Below, in pieces: positions 1 to 5,668 of a stretch of 5,668 nt of DNA. Within the stretch, counting starts at the first letter, position 1. Each line of letters begins with the position of its first letter. The DNA is from Spirochaetota bacterium (GTDB taxonomy: Bacteria; Spirochaetota; B62-G9; DRHN01), in assembly GCA_023136305.1 (NCBI GenBank), contig JAGLSF010000145.1, positions 1 through 5,668 on the forward strand, in the 5' to 3' direction. The translations under genes were made by a program, and so were the position numbers. The notes beneath the pieces are model-generated. The model did not search any database, had not been told where the DNA came from, and saw only the letters and a list, made by a program, of their open reading frames with translations.

Positions 1-4
1 CAGG

Positions 5-10
5 TATGAT
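5..10 (+). promoter_or_regulatory. Possible -10 element upstream of the binding-protein gene
   Basis: TATGAT matches the sigma-70 -10 consensus at five of six positions. Its -35 partner would lie before the window starts, so it cannot be assessed. A transcript starting about seven bases downstream would have a leader of roughly 43 nt and would place the palindrome at 24-43 just after the start site. No TG extension precedes the hexamer. This is a weak call resting on one hexamer and its location. Confidence 0.3.
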
Positions 11-23
11 GGATGGGAGAGAA

Positions 24-43
24 TCCCTGTCACCACACAGGGA
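24..43. promoter_or_regulatory. Perfect 7-bp palindrome, candidate operator or leader hairpin
   Basis: TCCCTGT (24-30) and ACAGGGA (37-43) are exact inverted copies separated by six bases. The element sits only five bases upstream of the Shine-Dalgarno sequence of the binding-protein gene. It could be a repressor site placed just after the transcription start, or an RNA hairpin affecting translation or transcript stability. It has no poly-T tail, so it is not a terminator. It does not resemble the usual LacI-type operator with a central CG. The symmetry is directly seen; the function is inferred. Confidence 0.4.
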
Positions 44-48
44 GAGAA

Positions 49-54
49 AGGAGG
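49..54 (+). promoter_or_regulatory. Strong Shine-Dalgarno that fixes the start at 60
   Basis: AGGAGG lies five bases before the ATG at 60. The open frame extends upstream to an ATG at 6, but the 18 extra residues would be charged and would precede a typical signal peptide. The ribosome binding site and the Arg-Lys signal-peptide start together choose the ATG at 60. Confidence 0.85.
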
Positions 55-59
55 AGCGT

Positions 60-1343
60 ATGCGAAAGTCTTTACTTTTGATCATTTTGTTTATCATCTG
101 TGTATCCGTGGTCATGGCCACGTCGCTGTACGGCCGTAAAGGGGATGGTGCACAGGAAGAGGAAGCAGCTGCACCCGGAGAAAAGACCGTACTGAGAATG
201 TGGTCATGGAACAACGAGGGTGACTATCCAAAGGTCTTTGAGTTGATCATTGCGCGTTTCGAAGAGATGCATCCGGACGTGGAGATCGAGCTTGTGTGGG
301 TGCCCTACACCGAGTACAACGAGAAGCTCAAGGCGAGTATCGTGGCGGGCGACTATCCCGAGATTCCCGAAATCCACCCTGGCTCTCCCATGTACAGCCT
401 CTATCAGGCAGGGGAGTTGCGCCCTCTCACCGAGGATCTCAAGACCGGTTTCCCCGACTACTTCCCATCCGCAATGGCTGATCTGACCTTCGATGGCGAG
501 GTGTACAGCATTCCTCTGGATGTGAACAACCTCACCATCTTCTACAACAAGACCATCTTCAATGAACTGGGCCTCCAGGTGCCGGAGACCATCGATGAAC
601 TCATCGACGTGTGCGGCGTCCTGAAGGACAACGGCTACCTCGGCATCGCGCACGGGGCCAAGGACGGCTGGCCGGCAGGCGACCTATACTTTCAGATGCT
701 GGCCTATACTGACGGGTCCCACACCATGCTGCGGAAGGCTGATTTTGGCCAGCTCAACTGGAACCGCCCCGAGTTCATCGACGCGGCACTCAATATACAG
801 AAAATGAACACGAACGGCGTGTTTCCGCCCGGCACCGTGGCCCTAGACTACTTCACGGGCGCTGTACAGCTCTTTACCCAGCAGAAGGCGGCGATGTTCT
901 ACCCGGCTGGCTCCTGGATCGTGGGCGGTTTCGATACCCAGTTCCCCGAAGACGTCGAGTACGGTTTGTTCCCCTTTCCGAAGATATCAGAGTTCCAGGA
1001 CTCCTATTCGACCGGCGGTGTTGCCACCAACTGGGGTATTCTGAAGAAGGCAAAACATCAAGACCTTGTGCTCGAGTTCTACCGGCTGTGCGCCGACATG
1101 GAGTCGGCAAAGATCCTGGTCGATCACTTCATGATACCGCCATTCGAGGTCGCGATAAAGGCTGAACGAGAGCTCCTGGCAGACATGATCGATGCACAGG
1201 CAATTGCACAGACAAGGTTTGTGTTTACACCCGAGCTTCACAGCCAGGTAATGTCCGGTGTACAGGGGTTGCTTTCAGGCGAGCTCAGCGCAGCTGAATT
1301 TGTCGAAGCCCTCGACCGGGTCGAATCAACCCTGCAGCGGTGA
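60..1343 (+). CDS. ABC transporter extracellular solute-binding protein, family 1 (carbohydrate-type)
   Basis: This 427-aa protein would capture a solute outside the inner membrane and hand it to the permeases encoded downstream. The N-terminus is a classic Sec signal peptide: Arg-Lys at 2-3, a hydrophobic core at about 5-19, and probable signal peptidase I cleavage near VMA (18-20). The one Cys in the core (C14) is preceded by Ile, so there is no good lipobox. A Glu/Ala-rich linker follows (about 31-41), then the mature domain opens with a VLRMWSW-type strand (44-50). Family features include a FYNK segment (161-164) and AAMFYPAGSW (277-286), the usual ligand-cleft stretch. The length fits the maltose/UgpB-like family. 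The ligand cannot be read from sequence; a sugar, polyol or glycoside is most likely from family knowledge. It is followed by a stem-loop and is probably expressed more strongly than the permeases. The start is set by AGGAGG five bases upstream. Confidence 0.93.
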   Translation: MRKSLLLIILFIICVSVVMATSLYGRKGDGAQEEEAAAPGEKTVLRMWSWNNEGDYPKVFELIIARFEEMHPDVEIELVWVPYTEYNEKLKASIVAGDYPEIPEIHPGSPMYSLYQAGELRPLTEDLKTGFPDYFPSAMADLTFDGEVYSIPLDVNNLTIFYNKTIFNELGLQVPETIDELIDVCGVLKDNGYLGIAHGAKDGWPAGDLYFQMLAYTDGSHTMLRKADFGQLNWNRPEFIDAALNIQKMNTNGVFPPGTVALDYFTGAVQLFTQQKAAMFYPAGSWIVGGFDTQFPEDVEYGLFPFPKISEFQDSYSTGGVATNWGILKKAKHQDLVLEFYRLCADMESAKILVDHFMIPPFEVAIKAERELLADMIDAQAIAQTRFVFTPELHSQVMSGVQGLLSGELSAAEFVEALDRVESTLQR

Positions 1344-1454
1344 TGATGTGCGCTGTAACCCGATGAATATGTCGTATGTTGAAGAATGCCTACACGTTCT
1401 GTTCATTGGGAAGTTGAGTTATCGAGAGAGTAAAAATATCCTGTATGTGTAAAC

Positions 1455-1496
1455 GAGAGGGAGACTTCAGCGAAACAGTAGCGGAGTCTCCCTTTC
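1455..1496 (+). terminator. Stem-loop after the binding-protein gene, terminator or attenuator
   Basis: AGGGAGACT (1458-1466) pairs perfectly with AGTCTCCCT (1485-1493). The stem extends outward by three more pairs, one of them G-T, and inward by two, giving about 14 bp around a 14-nt loop. A T-rich tail (TTTCTTAT, 1493-1500) follows. This fits an intrinsic terminator, possibly a leaky one, lying 112 bases after the stop codon. In many binding-protein-dependent importers a hairpin here keeps binding-protein mRNA abundant relative to permease mRNA. The long loop and interrupted T tract suggest incomplete termination. Symmetry is seen; strength and role are inferred. Confidence 0.7.
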
Positions 1497-1499
1497 TTA

Positions 1500-1508
1500 T
1501 GATATAAT
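1500..1508 (+). promoter_or_regulatory. Perfect extended -10 promoter element upstream of the permease genes
   Basis: TGATATAAT is an exact TGnTATAAT extended -10, with TATAAT at 1503-1508. No good TTGACA lies 16-18 bases upstream, where the 3' arm of the preceding hairpin sits, but extended -10 promoters can work without one. Transcription would start near 1515, about 33 nt before the permease ATG. This would give the permease genes their own promoter immediately after the stem-loop. Confidence 0.55.
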
Positions 1509-1547
1509 CGAAGGACATCTCTCAACCATCAGTGAGCTCAAAGCACT

Positions 1548-2411
1548 ATGCACAGGACCCGATTGAGCGGCTATCTGTTCATACTACCCGCCCTTCTCAT
1601 CTTTGTACTCTTTCTTATCTATCCCCTGCTGCACACCATATATCTGAGCCTGACTGAATGGGCTGGATTCGATCTCAGTAAGATCACCTTTGTGGGCTTC
1701 CGCAACTTCAAGCTCATCCTTCCAGACTGGATATTCTGGAAGGCCCTTCGGAACACCATGATATTCGTGTTCGGAACAACGGTTTTCCTGAATCTGTTTG
1801 GACTGGCCCTGGCACTGTTTCTCAACAATGAACTGAGAATCACCAGACTTGTTCGAACGCTCATCTTCATACCGGTGCTTCTCTCTCCGGTCATTGTGGG
1901 CGTCATGTGGTCGCGCATATTCGATCCCTTCGGGGCGCTGAATCAGATCCTCGATGAGATGGGTATCATAGACACGCCCGTGTTCTGGCTTGGCGACAGG
2001 AGAATCGCCCTGTGGTCCATAGTGGGAGCGACTGTGTGGCAGTGGGTGGGGTACGACATGATTCTGTACCTCACGGGGCTTCAGCAGATACCGATCGAAC
2101 TGTACGAGGCAGCGAAAATCGATGGGGCGAACAACTGGCATCTGTTCCGCCACATTACACTGCCCCTTCTGAAGGGCATCGCAACCATGGTCATACTGCT
2201 GAATCTGATCGGCGGAGTCAGGATATTTGATATCGTGTATGTTATGACCCGGGGCGGTCCCAATCACAACACCGAGGTGCTGGGCACCCACCTGTACACG
2301 GTGGCGTTCTGGTTCAACAAGATGGGGTATGCCTCGGTCATCGCGGTCATCATTCTGGTGATCTCACTTCTGTTTGCCTATTTCAGGAACCGCATTATGA
2401 GGGAGCGATAG
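1548..2411 (+). CDS. ABC transporter permease, MalF/UgpA-type
   Basis: This 287-aa inner-membrane protein would form half of the translocation channel of the importer fed by the upstream binding protein. About six membrane segments are visible, near residues 8-30, 70-92, 103-124, 154-176, 210-230 and 260-281. The EAA loop that docks with the ATPase runs from E187 (EAAKIDGA) to about P206 (ITLPLL), with the conserved Gly at 193. The late MTRGGP motif (233-238) is typical of the MalF/UgpA group. The length matches short family members without the extra N-terminal part of enteric MalF. An in-frame stop at 1533-1535 makes the ATG at 1548 the first possible start. Its Shine-Dalgarno is poor (AGTGAG at 1531-1536, far upstream), so translation may be weak. 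It is followed 46 bases later by the partner permease. Confidence 0.95.
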   Translation: MHRTRLSGYLFILPALLIFVLFLIYPLLHTIYLSLTEWAGFDLSKITFVGFRNFKLILPDWIFWKALRNTMIFVFGTTVFLNLFGLALALFLNNELRITRLVRTLIFIPVLLSPVIVGVMWSRIFDPFGALNQILDEMGIIDTPVFWLGDRRIALWSIVGATVWQWVGYDMILYLTGLQQIPIELYEAAKIDGANNWHLFRHITLPLLKGIATMVILLNLIGGVRIFDIVYVMTRGGPNHNTEVLGTHLYTVAFWFNKMGYASVIAVIILVISLLFAYFRNRIMRER

Positions 2412-2447
2412 TGAAGGTGAAAGGTGTAACAGACATATCAATAAGAT

Positions 2448-2452
2448 GGGGA
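2448..2452 (+). promoter_or_regulatory. Partial Shine-Dalgarno favouring the start at 2458
   Basis: GGGGA sits five bases before the ATG at 2458. The earlier in-frame ATG at 2446 has no purine-rich site at a useful distance and overlaps this element. The start at 2458 gives a protein opening MRKDYIARG, a normal N-terminus for this permease class. Confidence 0.6.
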
Positions 2453-2457
2453 ACAGC

Positions 2458-3279
2458 ATGAGGAAGGACTACATCGCCAGGGGCGTTGTGTGGATTTTTA
2501 TCGGCATCGGGTTGATTATTACCCTCTTTCCCTTCGCCTGGGTGGTGTCCCTGAGCCTGAGGATAGAGAAGGAGGTTTTTACCGCCATACTGTTTCCCGA
2601 GCATGTAAGGCTTCGCAACTACATCGATGCGTGGGTCAAGTTCGATTTTACGATGCTCTTCAAGAACAGTATCGTGATAACCTTCACATCTGTAGCGGTG
2701 ACCGTGTTCGTGTCGGCACTGGCGGGGTACGGGTTTGCAAAGTTCAGGCTCAAGGCCTCTAACTTTCTCTTCCATTTGATACTTTCCGGGATCATGGTCC
2801 CGCCCATTGCCGTCGTCATACCGCTCTTCGTGTTCATGCGGAGGCTCGGTTTGTTCAACAGCTACCCGTCAATCATTTTTCCCTACATCGTGTTCGGCCT
2901 GCCCATTGCGACCCTCATCTTCAAGACCTACATTCAGAACCTGGACAACGACATACTCGACGCTGCGCGTATCGACGGCTGCGGCGAATTCCGCATATTC
3001 CTGCGCATTCTCCTGCCCATTATAAAGCCAGCCCTTGCCACAGTGACGATATTCACCTTCATGGCAAACTGGAACGAATTCCTGCTTGCCGTTATCTTCC
3101 TGCAGGACAAAAAGCTTCACACGCTCCCCCTGGGCATGGCGGTCTTTATGGGCCAATACTCAGCCCCCTGGCAGCTTATAGGCTCCGGCGTGGTCATATC
3201 GATACTGCCAGTGCTCCTCCTCTTCTTTATTCTGCAGAACCAGTTCATACGCGGATTGACGGCCGGAGCGCTGAAGTAA
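2458..3279 (+). CDS. ABC transporter permease, MalG/UgpE-type
   Basis: This 273-aa inner-membrane protein is the second half of the importer channel. Membrane segments are visible near residues 8-30, 70-93, 105-127, 138-156, 191-213 and 243-259. The EAA loop reads DAARIDGCG from about 168 and ends at the LLP near 185-187. The C-terminus (FIRGLTAGALK) closely matches the FxxGLTxGAxK ending typical of MalG-type permeases. An ATG 12 bases upstream (2446) is also in frame, but GGGGA at 2448-2452 favours 2458. The short 46-base gap after the first permease, with no terminator, supports co-transcription. No ATP-binding subunit follows, so the system must borrow an ATPase from elsewhere, as many MsiK/UgpC-dependent sugar importers do. 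Confidence 0.95.
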   Translation: MRKDYIARGVVWIFIGIGLIITLFPFAWVVSLSLRIEKEVFTAILFPEHVRLRNYIDAWVKFDFTMLFKNSIVITFTSVAVTVFVSALAGYGFAKFRLKASNFLFHLILSGIMVPPIAVVIPLFVFMRRLGLFNSYPSIIFPYIVFGLPIATLIFKTYIQNLDNDILDAARIDGCGEFRIFLRILLPIIKPALATVTIFTFMANWNEFLLAVIFLQDKKLHTLPLGMAVFMGQYSAPWQLIGSGVVISILPVLLLFFILQNQFIRGLTAGALK

Positions 3280-3332
3280 TCACGCAGTATCTTCCGGACA
3301 TCGCTAATCCTTCCGTTTTTCGTGTAAACAGG

Positions 3333-3338
3333 TATAAT
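3333..3338 (+). promoter_or_regulatory. Consensus -10 upstream of the dehydrogenase gene
   Basis: TATAAT matches the sigma-70 -10 exactly. The best -35 at workable spacing is TTCCGT (3311-3316, 16-base spacer), which matches only at its first two positions, and there is no TG extension. Use of this site would start transcription near 3345 and give a leader of about 110 nt before the dehydrogenase ATG. It may drive the two enzyme genes separately from the permeases. No convincing terminator precedes it. Confidence 0.4.
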
Positions 3339-3371
3339 GAACCGGAGATCTGTCCTTGCACGAACATATGT

Positions 3372-3406
3372 CAGGTGAGAGAGAAACGGACATGACAGAC
3401 CACCTG
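3372..3406. repeat. Short inverted repeat in the dehydrogenase leader
   Basis: CAGGTG (3372-3377) and CACCTG (3401-3406) are exact inverted copies with a 23-base spacer, extendable outward by a G-T and a G-C pair. It lies between the candidate -10 at 3333 and the dehydrogenase start. It could be a regulator site or a weak leader hairpin. With six core bases and a long loop it may also be chance. Confidence 0.25.
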
Positions 3407-3455
3407 GCCGGTATGCAAAACAGGATTAGTTTGTGAAAGACAAAGGTGAACAGCG

Positions 3456-4475
3456 ATGAAGGCTGCAATGTGGAGGGGACCCTTTGAACTTTCGGTGGAG
3501 GATGTCCCCGTACCGAAGCCCTGTAAGGGTGAAGTGCTCATTAAAACCATGGTGGTGGGTGTGTGCGGGAGCGATCTCGAAGTCTACGAGGGAAAGTTCA
3601 AGCACGCCAGGCCGCCCATGATACTGGGCCACGAAGGCGGCGGCATCATCGAGGAGCTCGGTACGGGCGTGACGGGAATCAGCAGGGGAAGCAGGGTTGT
3701 GGTGGAGTGCGTACTTCACTGCGGCACATGTGAGTTCTGCAGGAAGAAACGCTACGGGCTCTGTGAAAGCGGGAAGACCATCGGCCTGATCGGTGCGGAC
3801 GGGGAATACGCAGAATACTTCGTGGCGCCCGCTGAAAACTGTTATCCTCTGCCCGAGCAGATCGATTGGAGCGAGGCTGCCATGACAGACACGCTGGCAG
3901 GCCCCCAGCACGGGCTCAAGGGGGTCGAGATCAATCAGGGTGATACAGCGGCGGTGTTTGGAGCTGGACCTGCAGGCCTCCTCTTTTGCGCTCTTCTCAA
4001 AGAGCGGGGTACTTCTTCGGTGTATATCGTGGACATTCAAGAGCACCGATTGCAGCTGGGACCGCAGTTCGGAGCCGATCTTACCATACACGCCCAACGG
4101 GAAGAATCGGTGCAGATCATCCGCGACAGTACGGGCGGCAGGGGTGTTGATGTGGTGGTTGAAGCCGCAGGCTCACAGAAGGCCCTCGGCGAGGGTATGC
4201 AGGTTTTGCGCAAGGGAGGGTATCTGCTCCTCTACGGTGTATTCGGCGGACCGGTGAACGTGGACCTGCAGCCCATTCAGTTTTGCGAGTACACTGTAGT
4301 GGGGAGCTGCGGCCTCGATTATCCCGCTGCACTCGAGTTCATAGGAAGGCGGACCGTGCCGGTCGAGCGTATGGTGACGCACCGCTTCGAACTGGGGGGA
4401 CTGGTCGATGCCTTTGAAAGCGGCATGATCAGGGAGCAGAGGGATGGCTACATCAAGGGAGTGGTCTTCCTGTAA
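3456..4475 (+). CDS. Zinc-dependent medium-chain alcohol/polyol dehydrogenase
   Basis: This 339-aa cytoplasmic MDR-superfamily enzyme is expected to oxidise a secondary alcohol or polyol with NAD(P)+. The N-terminal GroES-like domain carries catalytic-zinc ligands C37 (GVCGSD, 35-40) and H59-E60 (GHEGGG, 58-63). Four cysteines for the structural zinc are present at C89, C92, C95 and C103. The third catalytic-site ligand, often Glu in sorbitol/threonine dehydrogenases, aligns with D145 (MTDTLAG, 143-149). The Rossmann domain has GAGPAG at 169-174, and D193 at the end of the second strand suggests NAD+ over NADP+. The family also contains sorbitol, threonine, butanediol and galactitol dehydrogenases, and I cannot pick among them. 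AAAGGTGA at 3442-3449, six bases before the ATG, supports this start. It follows the importer by 176 bases and precedes a PLP enzyme, suggesting a catabolic role on the imported compound. Confidence 0.92.
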   Translation: MKAAMWRGPFELSVEDVPVPKPCKGEVLIKTMVVGVCGSDLEVYEGKFKHARPPMILGHEGGGIIEELGTGVTGISRGSRVVVECVLHCGTCEFCRKKRYGLCESGKTIGLIGADGEYAEYFVAPAENCYPLPEQIDWSEAAMTDTLAGPQHGLKGVEINQGDTAAVFGAGPAGLLFCALLKERGTSSVYIVDIQEHRLQLGPQFGADLTIHAQREESVQIIRDSTGGRGVDVVVEAAGSQKALGEGMQVLRKGGYLLLYGVFGGPVNVDLQPIQFCEYTVVGSCGLDYPAALEFIGRRTVPVERMVTHRFELGGLVDAFESGMIREQRDGYIKGVVFL

Positions 4476-4583
4476 ATAAATGTGGGAAGCGACCTGACTA
4501 ATGATTTCTATGATCAGCCCAAGGTGGCGCCTGAGTGATGTTACCGTATATTCGCAACTTTGATTTACACCAGGGAACTGTGT

Positions 4584-4590
4584 AAGGAAG
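4584..4590 (+). promoter_or_regulatory. Shine-Dalgarno that favours the start at 4596
   Basis: AAGGAAG ends five bases before the ATG at 4596. Another ATG lies directly before it at 4593, at tighter spacing, and a TTG at 4560 is also in frame but lacks a ribosome binding site. The ATG at 4596 is preferred; 4593 would add only one Met. Confidence 0.65.
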
Positions 4591-4595
4591 AGATG

Positions 4596-5651
4596 ATGAC
4601 AGTTGGAGAACTTCGTGAAAGGATCAATACACTTCCCCGTGTGAAGCTCACCGAGCTTCCGACCCCCCTCCATGAGCTCAAGCGGCTTACTGAAGAGTTT
4701 GGGGGGCCACGGCTCTTCATGAAGCGCGATGATCTGACGGGGCTTGCCTTCGGGGGCAACAAGACACGCATGTTTGAGTTTCTGCTCGAGCGTGCATTGC
4801 GCGAGGGGGCGGATTGCATCATCGGCGGTGCGGCCGTGCAATCAAACTACGCCCGTCAGCTGGCAGCGGCCTGCGCGATCCTGGGCCTTGAGTGCTATCT
4901 CGTTTTGAGGAGGGTCAGGGGTGCGGCGGATGATCGGGTGCAGGGAAATCTCCTCCTCGACCTGCTGGCAGGTGCAAGGGTTCACATTATCGATGCCGAC
5001 CCGGAGGGTCAGGCGGCGGCAATGTACAGGCTTGCCGGAAACCTGGAAAAGAAGGGGCATAATCCCTTTGTGGTGCGTATGGCAAACGACAGCGACCTCA
5101 CACCCGACGTGGCTGCCTATGTCGAGTGCTTCTGCGAGATCATAGACCAGTGTGGAACGACTGGCTTCAAGCCCACCCACATCTACATCGCCTCATACGA
5201 CAGCACGCAGGCGGGACTCGAGCTGGCGAATGAGGCCCTTGGAAGAGGCATCAGCATTGTGGGCATCTCACCTGCTGACTGGGGAGGCGATGTGGTTGCA
5301 GGAATAACCCGTTACGCCAATCAGGCAGCCGAAAACCTGGGTCTGAGCTGCAGGGTGGACGGGAAACATGTGATAAATACGAAGGACTACATCGGCAGGT
5401 CCTACGGTATCCCAACGAGTGAGGGACTTCATATGCTGAAACGGACAGCCGAGCTTGAGGGAATATTCCTCGACCCAGTGTACACAAGCAAGGCAATGGC
5501 TGCCCTGGCAGACCACATTCGAAAGGGGCGCCTGACGAGTGAGGACACGGTCGTGTTTCTCCACACCGGCGGAAGTGCCGTACTCTTCGCATACACCGAC
5601 GAGCTCTCGGCGCTAAATCTGAAACTGAATCTCTACGAAAATGATCTATAA
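4596..5651 (+). CDS. Fold-type II PLP enzyme, D-cysteine desulfhydrase / ACC deaminase family
   Basis: This 351-aa cytoplasmic protein belongs to the PLP family that includes D-cysteine desulfhydrase, ACC deaminase and L-cysteate sulfo-lyase, which release ammonia (plus sulfide or sulfite in the sulfur cases) from amino acids. From the ATG at 4596, the motif FMKRDDLTG (41-49) leads to GGNKTR with PLP-binding K56. VQSN (81-84) supplies the Ser equivalent to the ACC deaminase nucleophile. Y270 (SYGIP) and Y296 (DPVYTSK, 293-299) keep the spacing of the two active-site tyrosines. T297 and the Thr of HTGG (323-326) sit where ACC deaminase has Glu and Leu, so desulfhydrase-like chemistry is more likely than ACC deaminase. 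Oddly, the phosphate-binding loop reads ASYDSTQAG (199-207) rather than a Gly-rich GSGGT or TGST loop. The substrate is unknown. The gene follows the dehydrogenase by 120 bases without a clear terminator, so co-transcription is likely. Confidence 0.88.
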   Translation: MTVGELRERINTLPRVKLTELPTPLHELKRLTEEFGGPRLFMKRDDLTGLAFGGNKTRMFEFLLERALREGADCIIGGAAVQSNYARQLAAACAILGLECYLVLRRVRGAADDRVQGNLLLDLLAGARVHIIDADPEGQAAAMYRLAGNLEKKGHNPFVVRMANDSDLTPDVAAYVECFCEIIDQCGTTGFKPTHIYIASYDSTQAGLELANEALGRGISIVGISPADWGGDVVAGITRYANQAAENLGLSCRVDGKHVINTKDYIGRSYGIPTSEGLHMLKRTAELEGIFLDPVYTSKAMAALADHIRKGRLTSEDTVVFLHTGGSAVLFAYTDELSALNLKLNLYENDL

Positions 5652-5668
5652 ACAGTGATTTATGAGGG
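5652..5668 (+). other. Non-coding tail at the window edge
   Basis: Seventeen bases follow the last stop codon. They contain ATGAGGG at the very end, which could be the ribosome binding site or even the start of a next gene, but the window stops before this can be judged. No terminator is visible. Confidence 0.3.

Noticed and set aside
6..59. Upstream start for the binding protein at the ATG at 6
   Set aside because: The extra residues are charged, come before a normal signal peptide, and the AGGAGG at 49-54 clearly serves the ATG at 60.
1258..1452. 64-codon + strand frame overlapping the end of the binding-protein gene
   Set aside because: It begins inside the coding region in another frame, lacks a good ribosome binding site, and has no recognisable domain.
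1447..1454. GTGTAAAC, also found at 3322-3329, considered as a shared regulator half-site
   Set aside because: An eight-base match between two intergenic regions is plausible by chance, neither copy is palindromic, and the inverse also occurs inside the binding-protein coding region.
1584..2291. 235-residue open frame on the - strand across the first permease gene
   Set aside because: It is rich in His, Gln, Glu and Arg with no recognisable domain, and is fully antisense to a clear permease gene. It is a shadow of codon bias.
3295..3320. CGGA...TCCG followed by five T, considered as a terminator after the second permease
   Set aside because: The stem is only four base pairs with a 13-base loop, too weak to support a terminator call.
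3426..4097. 223-residue open frame on the - strand across the dehydrogenase gene
   Set aside because: It mirrors a gene with intact zinc and cofactor motifs and shows no family signature of its own.
4501..4563. 20-codon frame before the PLP gene, possible leader peptide
   Set aside because: GGGAAG at 4484-4489 is too far from the ATG (11 bases), no attenuator hairpin follows, and the peptide has no run of a regulatory amino acid. It is probably chance.
4173..4841. 222-residue open frame on the - strand spanning the dehydrogenase end and the PLP gene start
   Set aside because: It overlaps two well-supported genes in antisense and has no recognisable motif.

Overview
This is a bacterial accessory-metabolism locus. 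All five genes are on the + strand and are tightly spaced: an ABC-type solute uptake system without its ATPase, followed by two soluble catabolic-type enzymes. The organism cannot be fixed from the sequence. The moderately high GC with GC-rich third positions and the Glu/Ala-rich linker after the binding protein's signal peptide resemble free-living spirochaetes (Spirochaetia). This is a weak, style-based inference, and other Gram-negative or anaerobic lineages remain possible.

Layout. Positions 1-59 hold a possible -10 element, a 7-bp palindrome and a strong Shine-Dalgarno sequence. Positions 60-1343 encode a family-1 extracellular solute-binding protein. Positions 1344-1547 are intergenic and hold a strong stem-loop (1455-1496), followed at once by a perfect extended -10 promoter element (1500-1508). 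Positions 1548-2411 and 2458-3279 encode two inner-membrane permeases of the MalF/UgpA and MalG/UgpE types, each with an EAA loop. Positions 3280-3455 are intergenic with a consensus TATAAT and a small inverted repeat. Positions 3456-4475 encode a zinc-dependent medium-chain alcohol/polyol dehydrogenase. Positions 4596-5651 encode a fold-type II PLP enzyme of the D-cysteine desulfhydrase / ACC deaminase family. The last 17 bases are non-coding as far as visible.

Working model (inference). The binding protein captures a small solute, probably a sugar, polyol or derivative, and the two permeases import it using an ATPase encoded elsewhere. The dehydrogenase and PLP lyase may then act on it or on a product. 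The pairing of a carbohydrate-type importer with a PLP lyase suggests a substrate carrying an amino or sulfur group, but nothing in the sequence names it. The least ordinary features are an Asp/Tyr-containing phosphate-binding loop in the PLP enzyme, where a Gly-rich loop is usual, and the compact hairpin plus extended -10 arrangement between the binding protein and the permeases. I saw no mobile elements, CRISPR arrays, tRNA or rRNA genes.
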